Positions 52,290 to 61,847 of a stretch of DNA of 64,000 nucleotides are shown piece after piece (position 1 is the first letter of the stretch; each line of letters opens with the position of its first letter). The DNA comes from Limosilactobacillus oris (GTDB lineage: Bacteria > Bacillota > Bacilli > Lactobacillales > Lactobacillaceae): positions 434,001-498,000 of the forward strand of contig NZ_CP104398.1 in NCBI RefSeq assembly GCF_025311495.1, in the 5' to 3' direction. The position numbers and the translations under genes are program-made. The notes below the pieces were generated by a model. It was not told the DNA's origin and ran no database searches. It saw nothing but the letters and a program-made list of their open reading frames with translations.

Positions 52290-52670
52290 TTAGTTACCTC
52301 CGTTTTCGTTTTTCTTATTCATTGTTACTTGTGCCAACTGCAAACCTAGCGCATTAACTGACTGCTTTAATTGCTGGTTTTGCTTTGTCAGTTCAGCAAC
52401 CTGCATTCCTAATGAATTCATTGCTTTGACGCTTTCACTAGGCTTGCTTGGATTCTGCGCCAAAAAATCTTCCTGTTGTGCTTCGACATATGCCTTATGT
52501 TCTTCTTCGGTAGCTGCTCGCCAAGTTAAGTCCGCCTGTAACTTGGCCGGCACCAGTAAACCACTCGGGTCTTCAAAGGTTTCATTGGCTTTAAGCTGAT
52601 ACTCATCTGGCACAATGTCAGAACTTGCAGAGATATGAGTTGTCGGATCAGCACGAAAAATTCCTTTCAT
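52290..52670 (-). CDS. Phage tail-associated protein with C-terminal coiled coil
   Basis: The 126-aa protein has a small N-terminal domain (MKGIFRADPTTHISASS), a helical middle and a predicted coiled coil at about 85-118 (VAELTKQNQQLKQSVNALGL). Its place between a tail-tip protein and XkdX resembles XkdW-type or fibre-chaperone proteins. I cannot assign a family with confidence. Confidence 0.65.
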   Translation of the reverse strand: MKGIFRADPTTHISASSDIVPDEYQLKANETFEDPSGLLVPAKLQADLTWRAATEEEHKAYVEAQQEDFLAQNPSKPSESVKAMNSLGMQVAELTKQNQQLKQSVNALGLQLAQVTMNKKNENGGN

Positions 52671-52682
52671 TAGTATCCCTCC

Positions 52683-53126
52683 TTAGTCATGATGGAAGTA
52701 ACGAACGTGGATAAAGAAACTACCGTTCCAATTATCTGTCGAATCACCATCCGTTCGATAAATCGAAACTTTGTTATCCCACAATCTTGTGTTAAAAACA
52801 GTCTGTTGCCAACTAGAAAAACCGACACTGATTCCCATAGCATCAGCACGCAAACTGTCCGGAATCGTTATAATATTTTCGGCAACAAGGCCTTTAACAT
52901 TTACTGGGTGAAACTTTAGGTCAAACTCAACGTCTTTACCGTTCGGCAACTGAACAAAACGATACCCCTTAGAATTTTCGTCCCATCCAAAATTACCTGC
53001 TAGTACAATCCCAGTTGTTGACCAATCAGAAATTTTAAGCGGCTCATAGTCAATGATGCCGTCCAGCTTGGTTTGTGGATAAACCACGTTGCCGTTACGG
53101 TCTTTCATCTTTCCAATGTATGCCAT
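52683..53126 (-). CDS. Phage tail-tip protein of unknown function
   Basis: The 147-aa protein begins MAYIGKMKDRNGNVVYPQTK, a start common to many tail-tip proteins of lactobacillus phages, and ends in an aromatic-rich beta region (NGSFFIHVRYFHHD). It is probably a small head domain of the receptor-binding apparatus. Its ATG overlaps the stop of the 48-aa ORF upstream. Confidence 0.65.
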   Translation of the reverse strand: MAYIGKMKDRNGNVVYPQTKLDGIIDYEPLKISDWSTTGIVLAGNFGWDENSKGYRFVQLPNGKDVEFDLKFHPVNVKGLVAENIITIPDSLRADAMGISVGFSSWQQTVFNTRLWDNKVSIYRTDGDSTDNWNGSFFIHVRYFHHD

Positions 53127-53272
53127 TAGAGTAGTCCCTCCTCTTTCATCTTCATAACAATTTTGCGTACTTCCTTTTCAAAGCCAGTGATAGCCCCAGG
53201 CGTGGTCTCGTAGTAGATTTGACGCTTCCGGCTATCCGGCTCGTTCTTCATCGCTTTTACGACTTCCGTCAT
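53126..53272 (-). CDS. Small phage protein, 48 aa
   Basis: ATG 53272 overlaps the end of the BppU-like gene (ATGA) and the stop overlaps the next ATG (TAATG), so it is tightly packed in the late operon. The product is charged: MTEVVKAMKNEPDSRKRQIY, then PGAITGFEKEVRKIVMKMKE. It has no recognised family. Its coding nature is supported by the two overlaps. Confidence 0.65.
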   Translation of the reverse strand: MTEVVKAMKNEPDSRKRQIYYETTPGAITGFEKEVRKIVMKMKEEGLL

Positions 53273-54156
53273 GCGCTCTTAACCTCCTCGATTGAGTAAT
53301 CACTGGTTGGACCCACAACCAACCCGGCATTGTAGCCATCATCGGTTGTCTGAGCCACCTGGTCTACACTGAACGGTTCCGAAGTTGGCCCCAGGTCGGT
53401 CATGTGTAAGGTCTGAACCTCGTTGATGACCCGTTCAACCATGTCCGACTGAACAATCGAATCAAGAATGTACTTCTTAAATTCATCGGCTTCTGCCTGC
53501 GTGAACAGCCCTTGCTGGAGAATCTTCTCTTCCAAGGACTTCAAACGATTCTCACAGGTAGTCAGCATGGTCTTAGTTAACTCGCCCTGCGTGTTCAAGT
53601 CATGGAACAGCGTAGAGAACTTCTCGCTCCACTCGACGATGGCCTTCTTAACATCGCCATCACCCTTAGCCAGAATTGCTTCCAGTTTGGAGTACAGGTC
53701 CTCAAACGGCGTGATGTAGTCACTCGGGATAATCCCAGAAATGACTTTATCAGCTAAGACTTCCAGATTAAATTCTAGGGTGGCAATGTTTTCGTGATTC
53801 CGATAAATTCGGAAAAAGGCCTGCTGGTATGAGCCTGCAACTGCAAAGGCTCTAGCTGGCATATCAAACCGGAATTGCCCATTGAGCGGGTCCACTGGGA
53901 CCCCATGCTTAGTGTCTAGCACTGCATACTTGCCACCTGGCAGCTTACCTTCAAAGACATAGTTAGCACCAGTCAAATCAAACGGTGTGCCATCTTCATT
54001 TTGAACATTAACAAAAATCTGCCGCATGGTATCTTCATACTGCCGGGCCTGTACCCAGTTTTTAATACCTGCATCGTTAAAATCAATGGTAAAGTTCTGA
54101 ACGTTATCGACTAACGCTCTGCGATCTTTACCAATGACGTAAGTTAGTGTCTGCAA
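53269..54156 (-). CDS. Phage baseplate protein with BppU N-terminal domain
   Basis: The 295-aa protein has an N-terminal domain (residues 1-130, with QYEDTMRQIFVNVQNEDGTP and NLEVLADKVISGIIPSDYI) found in BppU/DUF2479 baseplate proteins, then a long helical region (FSTLFHDLNTQGELTKTML) and a short end. It is expected to trimerise and link the baseplate to receptor-binding proteins. Confidence 0.75.
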   Translation of the reverse strand: MQTLTYVIGKDRRALVDNVQNFTIDFNDAGIKNWVQARQYEDTMRQIFVNVQNEDGTPFDLTGANYVFEGKLPGGKYAVLDTKHGVPVDPLNGQFRFDMPARAFAVAGSYQQAFFRIYRNHENIATLEFNLEVLADKVISGIIPSDYITPFEDLYSKLEAILAKGDGDVKKAIVEWSEKFSTLFHDLNTQGELTKTMLTTCENRLKSLEEKILQQGLFTQAEADEFKKYILDSIVQSDMVERVINEVQTLHMTDLGPTSEPFSVDQVAQTTDDGYNAGLVVGPTSDYSIEEVKSA

Positions 54157-54465
54157 CTAAATAACCCCCTTTTCTTTTAAAATTGCTTCGACCACATTAC
54201 GGATGGCTGTATCATCAGTCCCCATCGTAATGCGGTCGATTCTTGCATTTAAGCGTTTCTCAAGTTGTGCCAATTCATTCTTGGCATCAGTACCATCATC
54301 ATCGCCCTCCAACTCGGCAATTTTCTTGTACATCAACTCAAAGCCCTGGGCAATGGCTTCTCTGACATCAACGCCATACATCTTATGGCGGATTGCCTCA
54401 GCAATCTGCTTCATCGTGTGGTCAGAGTCGTCAAATGATGTATTGTCACGATAACTAACTGCCAC
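54157..54465 (-). CDS. Small phage tail protein, 102 aa
   Basis: I place the start at GTG 54465 (VAVSYRDNTSFDD), which overlaps the end of the tail peptidase gene and has GGGTGGTG upstream; the longer in-frame ORF would overlap that gene by 86 bases. The protein is helical and acidic in the middle (KKIAELEGDDDGTDAKNELA) with a likely coiled coil. It sits between the tail peptidase and the baseplate gene; function is unknown. Confidence 0.65.
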   Translation of the reverse strand: MAVSYRDNTSFDDSDHTMKQIAEAIRHKMYGVDVREAIAQGFELMYKKIAELEGDDDGTDAKNELAQLEKRLNARIDRITMGTDDTAIRNVVEAILKEKGVI

Positions 54466-56902
54466 TATTATCACCACCCTTCGCATTCTCCAGTGCTTCA
54501 ACACGTTGGCGTAACTTTTCAAGCTCGCTGGTCGGCACATAGTTTTTCATGACCTGTGACAAGTCATTTTGGACATTGGTGACGTTTTGCCGCATGGCAG
54601 CTAAATCCTTGCTAGTAGCTGCATTAGCAATTACTCGGTCAGTACCACCAGTGATAGTCTCTTGAACTTGAGCCACCTGGTTAACCAGCACCTTGACTTG
54701 CTGGAATTCCTTCAAACCAACCTGGTTTTGCACCTGGTAGTCATCAAGCCCCATCTGCTTGTCGCCAATGGTCAGCTGAGAATTGTACGGGTGAAGCAGG
54801 TCAACCTTCTTCTCAACAATTCGCAGTAGCTGTTCCTTTGCCACGTACGGGTTAATGAACATATAACGATCGCTTACTGTAAAACTCTTAAAGTTAGGCA
54901 TGTGCAGTTCAAGGGCGGTGACTGTCCACGACTGCGGGATCCGCTGGGTAGCTATCCAAGCGCGGGCCTGCTTTAACAGCTCATTGGGATCGTCAATGTC
55001 ATCAAAGGGCACCTTGCCTTCGATAATGCCAAATTCCTTTTGCAGGTCAGGAATGTCAATGTAATCCTTACCTTCATTTACAGTGGCAATCGTGAGCTTA
55101 GGCCGGGGGCCGTTGTTGTTTTCTTGATAAGTCGTGTCTTCGGTAGGAGCAGAAGAGCCATCCCCACCGTTCTTGATGAGTTCCCGGACGTCCATCCAAC
55201 CACCAGATGGGTCGAACGAGTGACTGACGGCTTCCATGAAGTCCTTCTTAGTTACCCCGATATGGCAGTGGTCAAGGTCACGCCAGCCGATAACATCGCC
55301 GGTTTTAACCTTATCACCAATGTTAACCCGGATCTGGCCCGGACCAGAAAAAGCTTCCTGGTAAACGATGTTAAAACCGTCAGCTGAATGGGTAACAACG
55401 TACCACTTCAAGCCACCCATGTAGCCTTTGTGGGTAACCGTGCCGCCATGCACCGCATGAACATCACGGCCAGGGTGGTCATAAGCGCCGAAGTCGACAC
55501 CATCGTGGTAACCATTGCCACGAAAAGCACCAGTTCCTGGTCCAAATGACTGTTCTAGTGAGAATGGCTTATTTCCGTCTTCAGGAGAGAACGGCCAACC
55601 CCAGCCGCCACCGCCGGAACCATTGTGACCACCCCAAGACTTGATAAACCCGATACATTGTTGAATCGGGTGTCCAATATAGGCATTCGGCCATGGAGTT
55701 GCGTTGGCAATATCCCAGGTAGCAGCAGCCGTTCCTTGCAGGTAAACCCGGCCGATGGTCCCCTTACCAAACTCCTGGTTCCATTTAGCAGCCAGCCCAG
55801 GATTAGCCGGCATCGATCCTTCCGGTGCCCACCAAGCTGGTGAAATGGTATTTGATTGCGATGTGTTCTTGATCCAGTCGCAGACGTATTGGGCGTCCTG
55901 GTAAGCGTCCCCATGCCGACCCGTGTGATTCAACCAGCCTAGCCCACCAGATAGCATTTCGCACAGTTCATAAGCGAAAAACCACTCCGGGCTAACGCCG
56001 GCGTTCTTGATAGTGTCATATAGTCGATTAACATCGACACCCCAAGCACGGGCCCGGTTTGACCTCGCCATGAAGTCTTGCTTCATCTTATTAATGTCAC
56101 AACCCCAGGTGGCGTTAATCGGTGATTTGCAAAATTCTTCCGGGCTGCCTAGTTGGCCAGAAGAATCATCGCCAGCAACGTCGACCTTTTCCGGCTCCAG
56201 GGTCTTCCCAAGCGGGATCACCCTCGTAATCACCTTGGTCGGGTCGATTGCCATCGTAGCGGCCTTCATGTTCTTGGCTAGTTGAATCGGCGTATTGTCC
56301 TTATGGTCTTCACCGATGTCTTTTAGGTAATCGACATAGTGTGGGCCATTCGGATTATACTCAACCCGCAGATAGCCGCCAATCGAATCCAACAGTTTCT
56401 CTTTGATGGCTTCACGGGTCTTAGGATAGTCAATCTGACGGTAGCCATTATCCTTGGGATTATCTACATCAACTTTCCGCAGTTGCATTTGCTTATAGTC
56501 GTCAACTTGTCCGTTGTGGACTTCAATTAGACTAAGCAAAAACTCCTTTGGTGTTTGGCCGACAAACTCACTGAACCGCTGCACACTATCCATTAAGTAG
56601 GCTTCGATGTCCTCGAAAATATACTCACGAGTGAATTGACCACTGGTTTCCATTTCGTACTTGGGCTTAATCGCCCTTCCACGAAAAATTAGCTGCTTAT
56701 CGTCGTATACCTCAATATGAGTGTGCATTGGGCGAACATTATCAAACAACGGATTGCCTTGGTTAACTTTTAGGGTCAGGTCGTCAATTTCGGTTTCTTT
56801 CAAGGTCAAATCGCCAGAAATGACTTGACGGTCAACACGTGGATCATATACGACGAAGCCCCCCTTATCGGTTGGTTCGTTATAGCCAATAATGCGATAC
56901 AT
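54455..56902 (-). CDS. Phage tail tip protein with M23 endopeptidase domain
   Basis: This 815-aa protein starts at ATG 56902, overlapping the Dit stop (TGATG). Residues 1-240 form the Tal-like tail hub (IIGYNEPTDKGGFVVYDP). A segment at about 265-430, rich in Trp and Cys, is not assigned but is probably a second lytic domain. Residues about 450-570 are an M23 metallopeptidase with ligands in GYHDGVDFG (His466, Asp470) and DHCHIGV (His545, His547). The C-terminus ends in a coiled coil (LEKLRQRVEALENA). It likely opens the wall locally during injection. Confidence 0.88.
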   Translation of the reverse strand: MYRIIGYNEPTDKGGFVVYDPRVDRQVISGDLTLKETEIDDLTLKVNQGNPLFDNVRPMHTHIEVYDDKQLIFRGRAIKPKYEMETSGQFTREYIFEDIEAYLMDSVQRFSEFVGQTPKEFLLSLIEVHNGQVDDYKQMQLRKVDVDNPKDNGYRQIDYPKTREAIKEKLLDSIGGYLRVEYNPNGPHYVDYLKDIGEDHKDNTPIQLAKNMKAATMAIDPTKVITRVIPLGKTLEPEKVDVAGDDSSGQLGSPEEFCKSPINATWGCDINKMKQDFMARSNRARAWGVDVNRLYDTIKNAGVSPEWFFAYELCEMLSGGLGWLNHTGRHGDAYQDAQYVCDWIKNTSQSNTISPAWWAPEGSMPANPGLAAKWNQEFGKGTIGRVYLQGTAAATWDIANATPWPNAYIGHPIQQCIGFIKSWGGHNGSGGGGWGWPFSPEDGNKPFSLEQSFGPGTGAFRGNGYHDGVDFGAYDHPGRDVHAVHGGTVTHKGYMGGLKWYVVTHSADGFNIVYQEAFSGPGQIRVNIGDKVKTGDVIGWRDLDHCHIGVTKKDFMEAVSHSFDPSGGWMDVRELIKNGGDGSSAPTEDTTYQENNNGPRPKLTIATVNEGKDYIDIPDLQKEFGIIEGKVPFDDIDDPNELLKQARAWIATQRIPQSWTVTALELHMPNFKSFTVSDRYMFINPYVAKEQLLRIVEKKVDLLHPYNSQLTIGDKQMGLDDYQVQNQVGLKEFQQVKVLVNQVAQVQETITGGTDRVIANAATSKDLAAMRQNVTNVQNDLSQVMKNYVPTSELEKLRQRVEALENAKGGDNSGS

Positions 56903-57708
56903 CAAATCATCTCCTCTCGTTTGAACTTGAAAGTGATTGTGCCATTACCCGATAACTTGATCTTGTTATCACCAATATCCAGCACAATCTGAGTGGACTT
57001 ATAGTTGTCCTTGTTCAGTTCGACCGTCCCCAAGGCGTCACTTTTAAGAGTGACGGCCCCTGACAAATCAAATGCACATTCAACGAACCGGGAACCGATA
57101 TTGCGGACGTTAACTTCTTGTTCACCGCTCACAGTGAATTTAACCGGCTGGAACAACCAGTGATCGAAGTTAACATCATCCCAGATGTCAGTCCCTTCTT
57201 CGTTCTCAGTGATAGCGTACGGGTAAGCCGTAAAGGTTACCGTTGCTGTTAAGGTGCTGGCGTCAGCACTATCTTCAACAGTGACTTCACTACACTTGGC
57301 TCGCCAAACATAACCTGGCATGTGGGTATCAGTCAGATTCTGGTAACCTTGTGGAACTAGCTTTCGCTTGATTTCATGCTCAGCCCCTGACCGGTAGCGA
57401 TAGTCACCGTCAAAAACAATGAACTTATAAGTCAGTGTCCGCACCTCAAAATAGCGCTGATTGTCCAGCATGGAAAAGTCATACTCCCCCTGTTGGTACG
57501 GCACCGAATCGGTAATAGTTTTCTCCTTCGGTGTGGGTGCTTCCCGTTCCAATAGCCACAAGCCAGACTTGGCAGAATCGAAGCTGCCGAACTTGATTCC
57601 CTCACGGGTTAGCAAATCCTGGACATCTTGGTCGGTAATTGCTAGATCCCGGAACGGAAAGTCAGGATCCGTTGGGTGGTGGAACTGGCTGAATGTTTTA
57701 TATTCCAA
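56902..57708 (-). CDS. Distal tail protein (Dit)
   Basis: The 268-aa protein follows the tape-measure gene and precedes the tail hub, the fixed Dit position. YFEVRTLTYKFIVFDGDYRY and the C-terminal galectin-like beta region (FVECAFDLSGAVTLKSDALG) fit the siphovirus tail family. Dit forms the hexameric ring joining the tail tube and baseplate. Confidence 0.85.
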   Translation of the reverse strand: MEYKTFSQFHHPTDPDFPFRDLAITDQDVQDLLTREGIKFGSFDSAKSGLWLLEREAPTPKEKTITDSVPYQQGEYDFSMLDNQRYFEVRTLTYKFIVFDGDYRYRSGAEHEIKRKLVPQGYQNLTDTHMPGYVWRAKCSEVTVEDSADASTLTATVTFTAYPYAITENEEGTDIWDDVNFDHWLFQPVKFTVSGEQEVNVRNIGSRFVECAFDLSGAVTLKSDALGTVELNKDNYKSTQIVLDIGDNKIKLSGNGTITFKFKREEMI

Positions 57709-60411
57709 TTATGACCACCTACCTTTCAAGCTGACACCTTGACCTAAGTCTTGACTGACCGTTGGTGCAACAATGTGTCCAACGGGAGTGCCGTCCATGT
57801 AGACATCACCAGACTTGTCAACCAATTGCCGCAACAGCTGGTTATTCTGCATCTGCAATGTGCTGTCCTGCATGGTCAGCGTGCCGTTGTAGTTACCACT
57901 CACTGAGCCGTTTAAGCGGCTTAGTGAGTCTTGGAAACCAGCAGGGCTAAGGCTAGGGTTGACCATTGCTGCTTTGGACATCGTGTCGACAGCTTGTTTG
58001 ACCATCCGAACTTCATCAGTAATCCCGATGGCAAAACCTTCTGTGAACCAGCGTCCATATTGCATCATGACCCGCGATGGCGAGCCAATCTTAAAGAATG
58101 ATTTAGCGGCATCGACAGCTTTTCGGCCTAAGTTCATTACAGCATTCACCGCACTACTAATCATGGAAGTGACCCCATTGATAAAACCTTGAACAAAATC
58201 TCTGCCGACGCTGACCATTGTCTTAGCAATGTTGGCAACTGCATTTTTACATGCATTAATGCCATTCGAGGTAACTGCTTTAGCAGCATTCCAACCATTG
58301 GAAAAGACCGACTTAATACCGTTCATAATCGCAACAATTATACCCTTTAAGGCATTACCAGCAGTCGAAACGATGCTAGTGATGGCGTTCCAGACAGTTG
58401 AAACAACACCTTGAATTGCGTCCCAGGCACCGGACCAGTCACCTTGGATAGCTGCTGTGATTGCTTGAATAATTCCGGCCACAACGTTGATAGCCGTCGA
58501 TACAACCGTGACAATAACGGTCCAAACTGTTTGAATGACGGTGACTAGCACCTGCCAAACAGTCGTCGCAACTGTCACCACGTTCTGCCAGATTGTCGCC
58601 ATGATTGTGACGAAGTTTTGCCACATTGCCACAATGACGGTCCAAACACCCTGAATGACAGTAACAAGAATTTGCCAGATTGGTGTTGCCACTGCAACAA
58701 TCCCCTGCCACAGAACACTGAAGAAGGCAGTTAGCCCAGACCACAGCCCCATGATGACAACGACAATTGCGCCAATAACCATCACCAGCGCTTGCCAAAT
58801 TGGCGTTGCAATGGCGACAATTCCTTGCCACAAGGTACTGAAGAAGTCGGATAGTGCACTCCATAAGTTTTTAAAGGCTTCAACAATCGGCTGAATACTG
58901 CTGATAAAGCCGTTCCAGGCACCAACGGCAACTTCCTTGATGGTATTCCACAGATTACTGAAGAATTCACCAATTGGTTGCCAGACTGCTTTGATTTTCT
59001 CAACGGTGCCCGACACAAAACCAGCTATTGCATTCCAAACAGTCGAAGCAACGCTCTTTAGTGTTTGCCAAGCACTCGATAGGAAAGAAACAAAACTAGA
59101 CCAAATCTGCTGGCCGGTTTTGGTTTTCGCAAAGAAGAAAACTAGAGCAGCTACTACGGCTGCAATAATGGAAATCACCCTAACTAAAGGGTTAGCATTC
59201 ATAACTGCATTAAATGCCGCTTGTGCTGCCGCCGCAATCTTTGAACTCTTCGCTAATGTACTCATGGCTTCCGAAAAAGCCATAGCCAAGTTACCAGCCT
59301 TAGCAATTACGCTTAAAGCCACAAATGTTGAACGAAGCCTCATAACAATGGCAATTACACCGTTGATGGACTTAAATGCTCCTATGAAACTAAGCACACC
59401 AATAGCAGCACCTTGGAAAATCTTGTTATTAAGTGCTGAGCTTACCATCTTTGCAAAATTCAGAATAACCGTAGTAGCTCCAGCGACAACTGGACCAATA
59501 GCAGTAAAAGCAGCGTTAATACCGTTCTTCATACTATCCAAAGTGGAGGCAATTGAACCAAAGCCGGCATTCTTGAACCCTTGGTCAATATACGTCAGCA
59601 TATTAGCCAGGTTCTTGATAACCGAGTTCTTCAAGTTTGCAAAGGACGTCCCGATTCCGGCACTATTCTTCTTAGCAAGTGCAGCGAATCCATTAGATCC
59701 ACCATTCAACTTGATAAAGGCATCATTCAGTTGGTCAACCGAAATTTTACCCTTGGATAAGGCGTTGTACAGGTCCATTTCAGCCGATTTACCAGTGAAG
59801 CCAAACGATTTTGCCACCGCCCGCAAAGCCGTCGGCATGGTTTCCATCAGAGTCCGCCAGGACATCAAATCGACTTTACCAGTGGACATCATCTGCGTGT
59901 ACTGTTGAAGTCCACGAGAAGCATCAGCAGAACTAGCACCAGAAGCCAAGAAGGCATTGTTCAATGCCACCGCTGACTTGGCCGCTTTAGTCGCATTACC
60001 AGTCAGCGGTCCCAGTTGTTGAGCTGAGGCAGTAATTTCATCGAGTGAGGTGGGCAAACCATCAATTCCTTTTTGCAGAATCTTAGATGACTTGGCTGTA
60101 TCACCCATTGAGTAGCCTAAGGCGTGCATAACTACTGGATATTTGTTCAAGGTATCAAACCGAGAAATCGCACCACCCATGGAGTTCTTCACAACGTCCC
60201 AGGCCTTGCTGGCAATCTGAACAGCCCCCATTCCGGCTGCAACACCTTTAAAGGTGCCCATCATGGAACCACCGGCGGACCTAACGCCACCAGCAGTGTT
60301 ATTAGTTGACTGTCCCAGCTTATAGACGTTGTTCAGTGCTTGATTCATCGTTGACGAGAACGACTTGTCGACAGCACTTAAAACGGCTTCTACACTAAAT
60401 TCTTGTGCCAC
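57709..60411 (-). CDS. Tail tape measure protein
   Basis: At 900 aa it is the longest late protein. The N-terminus is helical (MAQEFSVEAVLSAVDKSFSS) with the conserved tape-measure region KGISVDQLNDAFIKLNGG-like near 220. Several hydrophobic stretches (IISIIAAVVAALVFFFA and others) and a tandem Trp/Val-rich repeat region at about 460-690 follow. The C-terminus has the recurring GRKAVDAAKSFFKIGSPSRV motif. It sets tail length and likely enters the membrane during DNA injection. Its start overlaps the chaperone stop by one base. Confidence 0.92.
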   Translation of the reverse strand: MAQEFSVEAVLSAVDKSFSSTMNQALNNVYKLGQSTNNTAGGVRSAGGSMMGTFKGVAAGMGAVQIASKAWDVVKNSMGGAISRFDTLNKYPVVMHALGYSMGDTAKSSKILQKGIDGLPTSLDEITASAQQLGPLTGNATKAAKSAVALNNAFLASGASSADASRGLQQYTQMMSTGKVDLMSWRTLMETMPTALRAVAKSFGFTGKSAEMDLYNALSKGKISVDQLNDAFIKLNGGSNGFAALAKKNSAGIGTSFANLKNSVIKNLANMLTYIDQGFKNAGFGSIASTLDSMKNGINAAFTAIGPVVAGATTVILNFAKMVSSALNNKIFQGAAIGVLSFIGAFKSINGVIAIVMRLRSTFVALSVIAKAGNLAMAFSEAMSTLAKSSKIAAAAQAAFNAVMNANPLVRVISIIAAVVAALVFFFAKTKTGQQIWSSFVSFLSSAWQTLKSVASTVWNAIAGFVSGTVEKIKAVWQPIGEFFSNLWNTIKEVAVGAWNGFISSIQPIVEAFKNLWSALSDFFSTLWQGIVAIATPIWQALVMVIGAIVVVIMGLWSGLTAFFSVLWQGIVAVATPIWQILVTVIQGVWTVIVAMWQNFVTIMATIWQNVVTVATTVWQVLVTVIQTVWTVIVTVVSTAINVVAGIIQAITAAIQGDWSGAWDAIQGVVSTVWNAITSIVSTAGNALKGIIVAIMNGIKSVFSNGWNAAKAVTSNGINACKNAVANIAKTMVSVGRDFVQGFINGVTSMISSAVNAVMNLGRKAVDAAKSFFKIGSPSRVMMQYGRWFTEGFAIGITDEVRMVKQAVDTMSKAAMVNPSLSPAGFQDSLSRLNGSVSGNYNGTLTMQDSTLQMQNNQLLRQLVDKSGDVYMDGTPVGHIVAPTVSQDLGQGVSLKGRWS

Positions 60412-60880
60412 TACTTGCCGCCCCCTTTCCGACGTTTCCTTAGTTCATCCAGCTTCCCGCTTGCTTTCAAGCGCTGGTAAAGCGCAATGTTGGCGTTGAA
60501 ACTGTCATACGCCTTTGCTTTCTGCTCATGTTCTCTGGTTCGCTTCGATACCTGGTAACCGGGTTCATAAGCACTCCGTAGCTGGTCCTCAAAGTAAGGA
60601 CGGTCATAAAACTTTGGAAAAGACGTGTAGACAGGCTTAGGATTCTTCTTCCCCTTTGTTGCCTGTACTTGCTGGTTCAACCATGCTTGTAGAGCAATAT
60701 CTTCCTCAAACTGGATTCTACGAAGCTGATAAGCCTCTAGCCGCAAGTAATACTCACTTAGCGTCAGTGCTTCAACTTCTTTTAAATCGTGAAAGCCCAG
60801 ATAAGCTAAGCAGTTTAAGACGATTCCACGATAGGTGGTCGCAGAATCCTGCTCAACTTGATCTAGGCTTTCATGTTTTT
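60411..60880 (-). CDS. Tail assembly chaperone, -1 frame part (gpGT-type)
   Basis: From the slippery site at 60875-60881 the -1 frame is open for about 156 codons (KHESLDQVEQDSATTYRGI ... RKRRKGGGK). Only a TTG at 60746 could start the 111-aa end alone, without a good RBS. In siphophages the two chaperone frames are joined by frameshifting to make a small amount of long protein that meets the tape measure. The C-terminus is basic (DELRKRRKGGGK). The fused form would span 61213 to 60411. Confidence 0.8.
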
Positions 60881-61213
60881 TGACGTTAACTGAACCTGCG
60901 CTGACTTCAGCATTTCGGACTTTACAGAATCGAAAACCTTGTTCAGCTTAGCTGGTGTCAGGCCATCCAGATAATCATCGATTGCAGCTTGTCCTGGACG
61001 TGGTGAATTGCCATAAGCCGCTGCATAAATAATGATGGACAGCATACCGGCGTTGTTAGTTTCAATCCCTGTCAAAACCTGGGTTAAACCCAGGCCGAAG
61101 TTAATCTTGGGACCGCCCTGCTGAGTTGTGAAAGGCATTGCCTTATCCAGTTCACGGATAAAGCGAACCCCAAAGTGCAGCTCCAATTTCTTATCACCAA
61201 AAGTTAATTCCAT
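60863..61213 (-). CDS. Tail assembly chaperone, short form (gpG-type)
   Basis: The 116-aa protein (MELTFGDKKLELHFGVRFIRELDKAM) is encoded between the major tail protein and the tape measure, the fixed place of gpG. Its last codons contain the heptamer A AAA AAC, read TCA AAA AAC ATG AAA GCC TAG in the zero frame. Most ribosomes end here; those that slip back one base go on into the long form. Confidence 0.85.
   Translation of the reverse strand: MELTFGDKKLELHFGVRFIRELDKAMPFTTQQGGPKINFGLGLTQVLTGIETNNAGMLSIIIYAAAYGNSPRPGQAAIDDYLDGLTPAKLNKVFDSVKSEMLKSAQVQLTSKNMKA
60875..60881 (-). promoter_or_regulatory. -1 ribosomal slippery site in the tail chaperone gene
   Basis: A AAA AAC in the zero frame, four codons before the stop (TAG 60863-60865), with the -1 frame open to 60411. 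It fits the X XXY YYZ rule and the conserved lambda gpG/gpGT scheme. Confidence 0.85.
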
Positions 61214-61229
61214 GATTTATACCTCCACT

Positions 61230-61832
61230 TTATTGATCCTTGCTTACCAGTTCACCGCTTCCGGTATCTTCCTTAGTCCAAGCAGTACCATCACCAGTTG
61301 CGTCATCGTCAGTAATTGCGGCCAAACCACGGAAGCCGAAGTCGATTTCTTCTTCCATTTCCTTGGTCAGCGTTACCCAACCGCGCTTTGGCGCCCCAGT
61401 AGCGTTAAAGGTAATTTCACGGGTTGAAGCATCATCGGCGTCGTTAGAACCGCTATCTTCGGTTACGTACCCACGAATATACCAACCAAAATACTTGCCT
61501 TGGGTATTTTTACGACGCCGGTTCACCATCCAGATTTCCACCTGCTCACCGTTCAAAATAGCAGTGGCAATTGCATCAGAGGTGTAGCTGATTGCGTCAA
61601 TAAATTCGTTGGTCAGCTCAGTTTCCAGACCAGCAGGAACAGCAATAGATCCGTCCTTAGTAGCGGTACTATCAGCATCCCGGCTCATATCAAAATCAAA
61701 GCTCGTCTGGTGGGGAATCAATTGAGCTGGCATCTTGTGGTCTTCCGACAATAAGCGGAAGAACCCGATGTTATCAATCCCCATGATGGCGTCCTTTGAC
61801 TTTTTCATTTGAGCAACATTATCAGTAGCCAT
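61230..61832 (-). CDS. Major tail tube protein (TP901-1 type)
   Basis: The start at ATG 61832 (MATDNVAQMKKSKDAIMG) is preceded by AAAGGATGATAAAG. The 200-aa protein has the tube-fold pattern of TP901-1 family proteins (SAFVPAGLETELTNEFID-like region, WYIRGYVTEDSGSNDADDA, then FNATGAPKRGWVTLT). It polymerises around the tape measure to form the tail tube. Confidence 0.85.
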   Translation of the reverse strand: MATDNVAQMKKSKDAIMGIDNIGFFRLLSEDHKMPAQLIPHQTSFDFDMSRDADSTATKDGSIAVPAGLETELTNEFIDAISYTSDAIATAILNGEQVEIWMVNRRRKNTQGKYFGWYIRGYVTEDSGSNDADDASTREITFNATGAPKRGWVTLTKEMEEEIDFGFRGLAAITDDDATGDGTAWTKEDTGSGELVSKDQ

Positions 61833-61847
61833 CTTTATCATCCTTTC

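Noticed and set aside
58439-59908. Long reading frames on both strands inside the tape-measure gene
   Set aside because: They are shadows of the low-complexity repeats of the tape measure and lack start signals.
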